Position numbers and translations under genes: made by a program. A stretch of 51,570 nt of DNA. Source: Halorubrum saccharovorum DSM 1137 (GTDB taxonomy: Archaea; Halobacteriota; Halobacteria; Halobacteriales; Haloferacaceae). The stretch is taken from contig NZ_AOJE01000057.1 in assembly GCF_000337915.1 (NCBI RefSeq), positions 178,645 to 230,214 on the forward strand, read 5' to 3'. Below the pieces are notes generated by a model, which searched no databases, was not told the origin of the DNA, and saw nothing but the letters and a program-made list of their open reading frames with translations. Positions 28,508-35,396 of the stretch are shown here, piece by piece (the stretch's first letter is position 1; each line of letters begins with the position of its first letter).

Positions 28508-28515
28508 GTATAACG
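28508..28515 (-). promoter_or_regulatory. TATA-like box of the histone-deacetylase operon
   Basis: GCGTTATACGG on the minus strand is spaced for a leaderless start at 28484 and supports that start codon. Confidence 0.55.
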
Positions 28516-28639
28516 CTTTCCGTTACCGCCGTCTCCGAGGCTGAGCGCTGGCGTCGCGGCTACTCGACGCTTCGCTGTAGCGCTCGCCGTCTCGTAACGT
28601 CACGGCGTCTCCTCCTCGGCCGAAACGAACTCGGGGCGG

Positions 28640-30130
28640 CTAGAACACGTCGACGGCGTCGATCGTGCCGTCGCGCTCCGTCCCGCGTACCGTGACCTCC
28701 TCGCCGAGCCGCAGGCTCGCGTCGGTCTCGACGCTCTTCGTTCGCTGGCCGTCGTCCAACACGACGGGATCGCCGGTCTGAACGACCGTTCCGGTGAACT
28801 CGACCTCCGCTTCCGACCGCTCCGCCGTCGCGGCCGCGGCGCTCCCGGCACCGCCGCCCCCGCCGCCGGCCTCGCCGCTGTCGTCGTCGGTGGCCTCGCC
28901 CGCGACGGCCTCGGCGGCCGCCTTCTGTCCGTCCTCGGCGAAGGCGCCGAGTCCGGTGTCGTTCGCGTCGCGGTCGCTCTCGGCGTCTGCGCTGGCACCT
29001 GCCGCCCCGCTCGACGCGTCGCTCCCCGCTTCGAGGACGGTGACCGTCGAACGCCAGTTCGCGGAGGCCTCGAGGTCGTCCTGCCAGCCGTCCTGAATCT
29101 CCACGTCGGTGAAGACGACGCGGTCCGCAAGGTCGATCTCGCGGTCCGCCTTGTCGCCCCACAGCGCGACGCGGATCTCGCCGGTGTCGTCCTTGATGCG
29201 GACGTTCCGGACCTGCCCCTCCGAGCCGTCGTCGCGGTCGAACGTGCGCTTCGGATCGGTCTCGATGACGCCGCCGCCGATGTCGACGACTTCGCCGATC
29301 TCCACGTCGGCGACGTCTGTCGTCTCCGGGACGTACTCCACGTCCTCGTCGACGCGTTCGACTGTGCCGCGGTCGCCCACGTGGAGCTCCAAGTCGCCGT
29401 CGCGCTCGCGCACGTAGCCGTCGCCGACCTCGACGACCTCGCCCGGCCCGAACTCGTCGGCGAGACCGGCCTTGTCGTCCCACAGCGTGACGCGCACGCG
29501 GCCCGTCTCGTCGCCGACGGTGAGGTTGGCGACCCGACCTTCGGAGCCGTCGTCGCGGTCGAACGTCCGGACCGAGTCGGTGTCGAGCACCTGTCCGACG
29601 AGGTCCACGTCGGAGGCACCGAGCGAGAGGTCGGCCACTTGGTAGGTGTCGAGCACCTGCACGTCGACCTCGGCGTCCTCGTCCGGTTCGACCTTGTCCG
29701 CGCTCACTTCGAGCCCGCTGTATCCCTCCTTCGGACGGCCCATGACGCGAAGGACCTGTCCGACCTCCAACTGCTCCTCGGCGGCGGCGGCCATCTCGTC
29801 CCACAGCGCGACCCGCACGGAGCCGGAGGCGTCCGCCACGTCGACGTTGCAGACGCGGCCCTCCTCCGCCTCGTCGTCGTCGCGCTCGAACGTGCGGACG
29901 TCGCCGATGGAGGTCACCTTCCCCAGGAACTTCACGTCGTTCATGCCCGGTTCGATGTCGGCGATCGTGTCGGCCTCCTCGTCGCGCAGCTCGTGGGCGA
30001 TGAGCATCGCCGCGGTCTCCTCGTCGGCGAGTCCGCCCATCTGCTCGACCTTGTCCTCGACGGCCGCCTCGAACTCCTCGAACTCGACGTCGGTGTCGAG
30101 ATCATCGTAGACGTCCTCTATCACTCCCAT
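28640..30130 (-). CDS. rpa2: Replication protein A, multi-OB-fold ssDNA-binding protein
   Basis: 496 residues from the ATG at 30130, which has a strong ribosome-binding site (GAGGAGGT at 30137-30144); the open frame extends upstream but is not coding-like. There are four OB folds. The first three (about 65-155, 165-260, 270-370) share the pattern V..I..VRTFERDD/DRDDGSEGRV...D.TG.VRV.LWDDKA. A disordered acidic/Ser/Gly linker follows (about 385-430), then a final OB fold (EVEFTGTVVQTGDPVVLDDG). It lacks the zinc finger of Rpa1/Rpa3-type proteins. It coats single-stranded DNA in replication and repair. It is upstream of the histone gene on the same strand with a 155-nt gap. Confidence 0.87.
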   Translation of the reverse strand: MGVIEDVYDDLDTDVEFEEFEAAVEDKVEQMGGLADEETAAMLIAHELRDEEADTIADIEPGMNDVKFLGKVTSIGDVRTFERDDDEAEEGRVCNVDVADASGSVRVALWDEMAAAAEEQLEVGQVLRVMGRPKEGYSGLEVSADKVEPDEDAEVDVQVLDTYQVADLSLGASDVDLVGQVLDTDSVRTFDRDDGSEGRVANLTVGDETGRVRVTLWDDKAGLADEFGPGEVVEVGDGYVRERDGDLELHVGDRGTVERVDEDVEYVPETTDVADVEIGEVVDIGGGVIETDPKRTFDRDDGSEGQVRNVRIKDDTGEIRVALWGDKADREIDLADRVVFTDVEIQDGWQDDLEASANWRSTVTVLEAGSDASSGAAGASADAESDRDANDTGLGAFAEDGQKAAAEAVAGEATDDDSGEAGGGGGGAGSAAAATAERSEAEVEFTGTVVQTGDPVVLDDGQRTKSVETDASLRLGEEVTVRGTERDGTIDAVDVF

Positions 30131-30573
30131 ACGCGTACCTCCTCGGTTGTCGAGTCCGCGGATAAGCGTTGTCCTTGCGGGGGTCTCGCGGTCGAATCGG
30201 GGCGATCGTTCCGGGGTCGCCGCGGGGTCGCCCTCGCGGGTCGGTGCTTCGTCATACCCGTCCATCGGTCCCGTCGATACAAAAGGTGTGCAATCGGGGC
30301 CGGCCCGGACGGGCCGCCCCGCCCGCTCCCAGCTACGTCCGGCCCGCCCGTCGGTCGCGATCGTCTCGCGACCCCGTGCGCCGTCGCGGACCACCGCCGC
30401 GGCCTCGGGGCCTCACCGTCGAACCCCGCTTCCGGCTCGTGGCCGACCGTGGTCACCGACTGGTGCACACAGCCGGTCCGGTTCGGAGCGGTCGACCGCG
30501 CCGTGTGCGACCGTTCGCCACGCGCTCTGCGGACCGTAACCGTCTTAAGTAACAGCGCGGTACGTTCATTTGA
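30131..30573. promoter_or_regulatory. Divergent region between rpa2 and tRNA-Arg
   Basis: 443 nt. On the minus side there is a Shine-Dalgarno sequence at 30137-30144 and a TATA-like CTTATCC around 30153-30160. On the plus side CTTAAGTA (30544-30551) is 23-30 nt before the tRNA-Arg start. The middle (30270-30530) is GC-rich with open frames that have no coding character; I see nothing else there. Confidence 0.5.
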
Positions 30574-30646
30574 GTCCTGGTAGGGTAGTGGACTATCCTC
30601 TTGGCTTGCGGAGCCAGGGACCGGAGTTCAAATCTCCGTCAGGACG
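30574..30646 (+). tRNA. tRNA-Arg (GCG)
   Basis: 73 nt. The acceptor stem GTCCTGG pairs with TCAGGAC (one G-T), with discriminator G. The D-arm is GGGTAGTGGACTATCC, and the anticodon stem TTGGC/GCCAG encloses the loop TTGCGGA, giving anticodon GCG. The T-arm is CGGAG-TTCAAAT-CTCCG. It reads CGC/CGU arginine codons. No intron. Confidence 0.93.
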
Positions 30647-31020
30647 CTCACTTTGCGGCTGCCTCACTTCGTTCGGCAGCCGCTGCGTTCGGTCCTGACG
30701 TGCCTCGCGCTCACTTCGTTCGCGCGAGACTCCGTCAGGACGTTTTTGGACCCACCAAACGGCAAGCATCGCGAGCCGTGCGTGAGTCCGAAAAACTCCG
30801 CGGAGATTTGAGCAGGAAAGTCGCAGCGGCCGAGCGAAGCGAGGCCGACCGTCTTTCCGAGTTCAAATCTCCGTCAGGACGCTCACTTTGCGGCTGCCGA
30901 ACGAAGTGAGGCAGCCGCTGCGTTCGGTCCTGACGTGCCCCACGCTCGTTTCACCCGCGTGGGACTCCGTCAGGACGTTTTCGGACGCACCAAACGGCGA
31001 GCACCGCGAGCCGTGCATGC
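30647..31020 (+). repeat. Tandem tRNA-Arg-associated repeat with 11-nt-loop hairpins
   Basis: A 235-bp period. Unit 1 is 30647-30881; unit 2 starts at 30882 and fades before 31030. Each begins CTCACTTTGCGGCTGCC. A 23-nt copy of the tRNA-Arg 3' end sits at 30859-30881, and shorter copies (GACTCCGTCAGGACG) at 30728-30742 and 30963-30977. Both 96-bp subunits (30647-30742 and 30882-30977) contain two hairpins with 7-bp stems and 11-nt loops. Other hairpins with the same loop length lie at 30759-30779, 30827-30847 and 30994-31014. Confidence 0.85.
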
Positions 31021-31086
31021 GTTCGAAACCCGTCGCTCGGTCGTCACGACCCAACTTTGAAGAAACCGGACGAGGTGCAACGCGAC

Positions 31087-31521
31087 ATGGAGCGCACGCG
31101 GCGAGCGATTCTCGGGACGCTCGGAACGGGTGCGATCGGGGCACTCGGCGGCTGTTCTCTCAGAGAGAGGTTCGGAGACCCACAGACGGTGACCATCGAG
31201 GTCGGCGGCGACTTCGACACCGAACAACCGATCGAACTCGAAGTGCTCCCGGCCACGGTGGAGTCGGGACTCTCGGAGAACGTGGTGTTCCAGCAGACCA
31301 TCACCGTCGGCCCGTCCGGTCTGGAGAAGGCCCTGTCGGAGATCGGAGGCGCTTTCGAGTCCGAACGGGCGCTGATTCGCGTGCACGTCTTGGGACTCGG
31401 CCTCATCGGTGAGTACACGTTTGTCCCGGACTGTCCGACGGGCGCCACCTACGACGAGGTGCTCTACGTCACTCTGCAGTCGGTCTTCGACGTGACGTTC
31501 CGGCAGAACCGGTGTCAGTGA
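31087..31521 (+). CDS. Lipoprotein, unknown function
   Basis: 144 residues from the ATG at 31087; a TTG at 31057 is also in frame. The N-terminus MERTRRAILGTLGTGAIG has two arginines and a hydrophobic stretch ending in the lipobox GALGGC, so it is a lipoprotein, possibly Tat-exported. The mature domain of about 115 residues is β-rich (TVTIEVGGDFDTEQPIELEV, RALIRVHVLGLG) and holds two later cysteines (PDCPTG and the penultimate residue). No family is recognised. It starts just after the tRNA-Arg repeat array. Confidence 0.72.
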   Translation: MERTRRAILGTLGTGAIGALGGCSLRERFGDPQTVTIEVGGDFDTEQPIELEVLPATVESGLSENVVFQQTITVGPSGLEKALSEIGGAFESERALIRVHVLGLGLIGEYTFVPDCPTGATYDEVLYVTLQSVFDVTFRQNRCQ

Positions 31522-31571
31522 ACCGAGAGGCTGCGCACGCGATCGAGTCGAACGGGGTCCCGTGCCGCTGA

Positions 31572-33425
31572 TTAGTCGTGCGGATGGAACCGCTCCATCG
31601 CGCGCTTGACGGCGCCCGTGTCGCCGATGAAGGTGACGTGGTCGCCGTACTCCAGCACGCTGTCCGCCGACGGCACGTGATTCTCGCCGTCGCGGCTGAC
31701 GACGGCGACGAAGGCCCCGTCGGGGATCTGCGCGTTGAGGTCGCGAATCGTCTTCCCGGCGAGGTTCTCCGCGGTCACCTCCACCTCCTGAACGTCGTGG
31801 CTGTCGCCCAGTTCGTTCATCCAGTGGGTGATCGCCGGGCGCTCGATCTCGTCGTCGATGGCGACCGCGGTGGCCGTCGGCGAGTCGATCGCCTCCACGC
31901 CGATGCTCTCGAAGGCGTCGATGTTGTCCGACTGGTTCACCCGGGAGTACACCGATTCGACGTCGAACTTCGTGAGCGCGAGCTGGCACGCGAGGAGGTT
32001 GATGTCGTCGTCGCCGGTCACCGTGATCACGCGCTTCGCGTCCCCGATGCCCGCGCCGCGCAGCGCTTCCGTGTCGCTGCCGTCGCCCTCGTAGACGGTG
32101 AACCCCTTCGAGCGCGCTCGTTCGATCTCTTCGTCGTCGATCTCGACGATGACGACGTACTCACCCCGTCGCTCCAGTCGTGTGGCGAGCGCCCGGCCGA
32201 CTCGGCCGCCGCCGATGATTATCGTGCGCATTGGTGACACTCCGAGAACGTCGCCGATCTGCCGGGCTAATCCGGCCTCGATCGCGACCGTCGCGAAGAT
32301 GACGGCGAACACCGTCCCGACCAGCAGTTCGCCCGCCTCCACGCTCCCCGCCAGCTCCAGTTCGATCGCGAACAAGGTGGCCACGCTCGCCGGGATGATC
32401 CCGCGGGGGCCGACGCCAGCGATGAACAGCCGCTCCGGCCACGTGAACCGCTCGACGCCGGCGGTGGCGATGATCGCCCCCAGCGGCCGGAGCACGAGCA
32501 TGATCACCAACACGAGCCCGACGGCGCCGACGCCGAGCGCCGCGATCGCCTGGACGTCGATCAGCGCGGCCAGCGAGATGAACACGAACGAGAGGACGAC
32601 GAGCGTCGTGTTCTCCGCGAACCGCTCGATCTCCTCTCTGTGGTCGATATCGAGGTTACCGAGGAGGATCCCGCTCGTCGCCGCCGCCGCGATACCCGCC
32701 TCGGCGGCGACGGCCTCCGCGGCCGCGAACGCTCCGACCGCCGCCGCCAACACGAGGAACTGGGACGCCTGCACGTCGCGCTCGGGGACGAACTCGCTGT
32801 CCAAGAGGTAGTAGATGATCACCGTCGCGAGCACGCCGGCGGCGACGCCGACGCCGAGCCGCCGGAGGAACGACAGGAGGGTCGCGGGGACTCCGAGGTC
32901 GTCGAGCAGCAGCGTCTCGAAGATCACCACGGCGACGATCGCGGCCGTCACGTCGTTGACGATCCCCTCGGTCTCCAGCGCGGTCGCGACGTGGTCCCTG
33001 ACGCGGACGACGTTGAGTATCGGCGTGATCACGGTCGGCCCCGTCGCCACGAGCAGCGCCCCGATGAGCAGCGCGATCTCCCAGTCGGCTCCCTCGAAGA
33101 ACCGGACCGCGACCGCCGTCCCGAGGAACATCACGAGGGCGCTGACCGTCACCAGCCGAAGGGAGACGGTCGACGCGCTCCGGATCCGTTCGATCCGCAG
33201 GGCGAACGCCCCCTCGAAGACGATGATCGCGACGCTGAGTCCGACGATGATCTCGAGCCCGTCTCCGAACGTCTCGAGGGTCACGAGGCCCAGCACCTCC
33301 GGTCCCAACACGACGCCGATCAGGAGGTAGAAGATGACGCTCGGCACCTTCAGGCGGTGCGCGACCAGTTGGACGACGAGTCCCGACACGAGGATCGCCG
33401 CGATGACCGGCAACAGGCTGGACAC
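31572..33425 (-). CDS. Cation:proton antiporter (CPA1) with RCK/TrkA domains
   Basis: 617 residues. Residues about 1-395 are 12-13 membrane helices of an NhaP-like antiporter. Helix 4 region GALLVATGPTVITP and the ion-site ND in LETEGIVNDVTAAIV are the transport signatures, and WPERLFIAGVGPRGIIPASV is the later arginine-containing helix. A TrkA-N/RCK nucleotide-binding domain follows (about 398-515, IIGGGRVGRALATRL, glycine-rich GxGxxG), then a TrkA-C domain (about 535-617). It probably exchanges Na+ or K+ for H+, gated by a nucleotide, and serves salt balance. Convergent with the upstream lipoprotein gene. Confidence 0.9.
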   Translation of the reverse strand: MSSLLPVIAAILVSGLVVQLVAHRLKVPSVIFYLLIGVVLGPEVLGLVTLETFGDGLEIIVGLSVAIIVFEGAFALRIERIRSASTVSLRLVTVSALVMFLGTAVAVRFFEGADWEIALLIGALLVATGPTVITPILNVVRVRDHVATALETEGIVNDVTAAIVAVVIFETLLLDDLGVPATLLSFLRRLGVGVAAGVLATVIIYYLLDSEFVPERDVQASQFLVLAAAVGAFAAAEAVAAEAGIAAAATSGILLGNLDIDHREEIERFAENTTLVVLSFVFISLAALIDVQAIAALGVGAVGLVLVIMLVLRPLGAIIATAGVERFTWPERLFIAGVGPRGIIPASVATLFAIELELAGSVEAGELLVGTVFAVIFATVAIEAGLARQIGDVLGVSPMRTIIIGGGRVGRALATRLERRGEYVVIVEIDDEEIERARSKGFTVYEGDGSDTEALRGAGIGDAKRVITVTGDDDINLLACQLALTKFDVESVYSRVNQSDNIDAFESIGVEAIDSPTATAVAIDDEIERPAITHWMNELGDSHDVQEVEVTAENLAGKTIRDLNAQIPDGAFVAVVSRDGENHVPSADSVLEYGDHVTFIGDTGAVKRAMERFHPHD

Positions 33426-33814
33426 GTCTACGGGTCGTACAACCGCCGCCCTTCTTAGTGTACTGGTAGCCGGGGTCGGAGTCGCCCCCCGCGACGCCCT
33501 GCGCGGAATAACTGAAAGGAATACCGACGCGGGGACAAATCACGCTATTGATTCGCACACACGAGCAACTATTAACTCGGTTCCTCCTGTCAACGAGAAT
33601 ACGCCCGGACGGACTCCCCCGCTGGGCGACCTCACCATGACCGTTCGCAACTCCATCCCGATGTTCGCCCCCCTCCGGAGCGTCGGGAAGCCGGGTTGCG
33701 GAACGGTCGTCACTCGCTTCGACACCGTCGCCGCGTAACCCCCACGCGGGGCGGTCGGCTTCGCCCGTCGGAGCGAGCGCCACCTTCTGCCCCTTCCCGT
33801 CTTTCCGACACTTA
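33426..33814. other. Intergenic region, AT-rich promoter-like stretch
   Basis: 389 nt. Positions 33505-33600 are AT-rich (ACTGAAAGGAATACC, CTATTAACTCGG) and promoter-like for the plus strand. A 33-codon frame follows (listed separately). I see no other feature. Confidence 0.35.
33637..33738 (+). CDS. Possible 33-residue microprotein
   Basis: A short frame MTVRNSIPMFAPLRSVGKPG... ends in VTRFDTVAA. It lies about 75 nt downstream of an AT-rich promoter-like stretch, but there is no ribosome-binding site, no recognised motif, and the codon bias is weaker than in neighbouring genes. It is kept as a low-confidence candidate only. Confidence 0.2.
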   Translation: MTVRNSIPMFAPLRSVGKPGCGTVVTRFDTVAA

Positions 33815-33872
33815 GACCCGGTAGCTCAAGCGGCAGAGCCTCGGGGTGAGGAATCGACTCCCTCCCGGGTCC
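33815..33872 (+). pseudogene. tRNA-like remnant lacking an anticodon arm
   Basis: 58 nt. GACCCGG pairs perfectly with CCGGGTC as an acceptor stem. TA and a perfect D-arm (GCTC-AAGCGGCA-GAGC) follow. The T-arm (GAGGA-ATCGACT-CCCTC) has an A-C mismatch in place of the conserved G53-C61 pair. Only 7-8 nt (CTCGGGGT) lie where the anticodon arm should be. It is best read as a deleted tRNA or a tRNA-like structure; the following gene starts 3 nt later. Confidence 0.5.
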
Positions 33873-33874
33873 GT

Positions 33875-34141
33875 ATGGCAGTCCAACCCTGCCACCGCGC
33901 GACCGACGTCGCGCTCCGACTGGCGGTCCCCCGCGACGCCGCGGGCGACCTCCACGCCGGGGTTCGCGACAGGCTCGCCGGGCGCGACGGCGTCGAAGTC
34001 GCCGACCTCGACGTCGTCGCCCTCCGGCCGCGTCTCAACGACCTCACGGTCGAGGTCGACGCCTCGCTCCGGCTCGCGCCGGACACCGAGGTCGACGACC
34101 TCACCGACATCGTCGGGGTCCACGAGGCGCGTCCCCGGTGA
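33875..34141 (+). CDS. Small acidic hypothetical protein
   Basis: 88 residues (MAVQPCHRATDVALRLAVP...). Codon use is strongly GC-biased in the third position and the composition is acidic, as in real genes here. The sequence alternates short β-like segments (GVEVADLDVVALRPRLNDLT, VEVDASLRLAPDTEVDDLT). No family is recognised. The ATG is 3 nt after the tRNA-like remnant, so the remnant would lie in its leader. Confidence 0.55.
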   Translation: MAVQPCHRATDVALRLAVPRDAAGDLHAGVRDRLAGRDGVEVADLDVVALRPRLNDLTVEVDASLRLAPDTEVDDLTDIVGVHEARPR

Positions 34142-34245
34142 CGGACACCGCCGGGCGCTCCCGGTCCACGCGGTCCCCGACCGACGCACCGACTCCGACC
34201 GCGGCGCGAGGCCTCGCGCCACCCACTCCACGACACGACACCACG

Positions 34246-34536
34246 ATGAAACGAGATTCCCCCTCCAGACGCACGAGACACCCCGACCTCCACACCGGCC
34301 TGGTGCCCGCCGACCGCGTGCCCTCGTGGCGCGCGACGGCGGCGCTCGCCGCGCTGCCGGTCCTGGTGCTGGCGATCGCGGCGTTCCCGACCGCGGCCGC
34401 GTTCGTCGCGGCCGCCCTCGCCGGTGCGGTCGCCGGTGCGGCCCTCCAGCGCCGGTTCCCGGACGCGCTCGATCGGATCGTCGACCGCGCTCGTCCGGCG
34501 CCCGGCGACGACCAGGCCGGCGCCGCCGACGGCTGA
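34246..34536 (+). CDS. Small two-helix membrane protein
   Basis: 96 residues from the ATG at 34246; the frame is open from a GTG at 34138 that overlaps the previous stop, but those extra residues are Thr/Pro/Arg-rich and unlikely to be coding. A basic N-terminus is followed by two adjacent hydrophobic segments (TAALAALPVLVLAIAAFPTA and AAFVAAALAGAVAGAAL), then a charged tail ending acidic. It looks like a membrane hairpin. No family is recognised. Confidence 0.55.
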   Translation: MKRDSPSRRTRHPDLHTGLVPADRVPSWRATAALAALPVLVLAIAAFPTAAAFVAAALAGAVAGAALQRRFPDALDRIVDRARPAPGDDQAGAADG

Positions 34537-34558
34537 TCGCGTCGGGTCATCGACCCCT

Positions 34559-34651
34559 CGCTGACGCTTGCCCCTCCCCTTTCGCTCCCCGCTGACGCTT
34601 GCCCCTCCCCTTTCGCTCCCCGCTGACGCTTGCCCCTCCCCTTTCGCTCCC
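34559..34651. repeat. 31-bp tandem repeat, three perfect copies
   Basis: The 31-bp unit CGCTGACGCTTGCCCCTCCC followed by CTTTCGCTCCC occurs three times without a mismatch (34559-34589, 34590-34620, 34621-34651), between the small membrane protein gene and the DUF309 gene. Confidence 0.95.
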
Positions 34652-34707
34652 GGCGGTCACCGCGGGCGTCCTCACCGCTTATCCCTCGGGGCCCCCGACG
34701 GTCCGGT

Positions 34708-35385
34708 ATGACGGACTGCGATCGCGGCTCTGCCCCCGACAGCGCCGCCGAAGGCACCTCCGACGCCGCTCCACCCGTTTCGTCCGCGCTCCGCGCCGGC
34801 GCCGCCCTCTTCAACGAGGGGCACGTCCTCGCGGCGCACGACCCGTGGGAGGCGGCGTGGCTCCCCCTCGCGGAGGGACCGGACGAGCGCCTGCTCCACG
34901 GGCTGATCGCGACCGCGGCGGCGACCCATCACGCCGACGCCCGCAACTGGTCCGGAGCGGTCGGCTGCGCGAGCAACGCGGTCGAGTACCTCGACGGGAC
35001 CGGGTCGGCGCCGCGGGGGGTCGACGTCAACCCCGTCCGCGACTGGTGTCGCCGGCTCGCGGCCGATCCGGAGACGATCGAGCGCGCGCCCTCGCCGACG
35101 CTCCGGATCGAGGGTGCGGCGCCCCGCTTCGGCGACCTCGACCTGCAGGCGGCGCTGCTCGCGGCGCCCGGGCTGGCCGGCGCGGTCGCTCCCGGCGACG
35201 AGGAGACCTTCGAGACCGCGGCGGCGCTCGCGCGCGAGGAGCGCGGCACCGGCCGGACGACCTTCGCGGAACTGCTGTTCGCGTTCCTCCGCACGCCCGA
35301 CGCCCGCCCGCAGGTGGCCGCGCGGCTCGCGGACCACGTGGAACTGGCGGAGCGGAGGCGACGGGACGTCGACGACCTGTTTTAA
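34708..35385 (+). CDS. DUF309 family protein
   Basis: 225 residues from the ATG at 34708. The N-terminal half has the DUF309 core: ALRAGAALFNEGHVLAAHDP, WEAAWLPLAEGPDERLLHGL, IATAAATHHADARNWSGAVG. This is a helical fold with conserved histidine and E/W positions; the biochemical role is unknown in the literature I recall. The C-terminal half is an acidic helical extension. A TATA-like CTTATCC lies about 28 nt upstream of the ATG, consistent with leaderless transcription. Confidence 0.8.
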   Translation: MTDCDRGSAPDSAAEGTSDAAPPVSSALRAGAALFNEGHVLAAHDPWEAAWLPLAEGPDERLLHGLIATAAATHHADARNWSGAVGCASNAVEYLDGTGSAPRGVDVNPVRDWCRRLAADPETIERAPSPTLRIEGAAPRFGDLDLQAALLAAPGLAGAVAPGDEETFETAAALAREERGTGRTTFAELLFAFLRTPDARPQVAARLADHVELAERRRRDVDDLF

Positions 35386-35396
35386 CCCCCTCTCGG

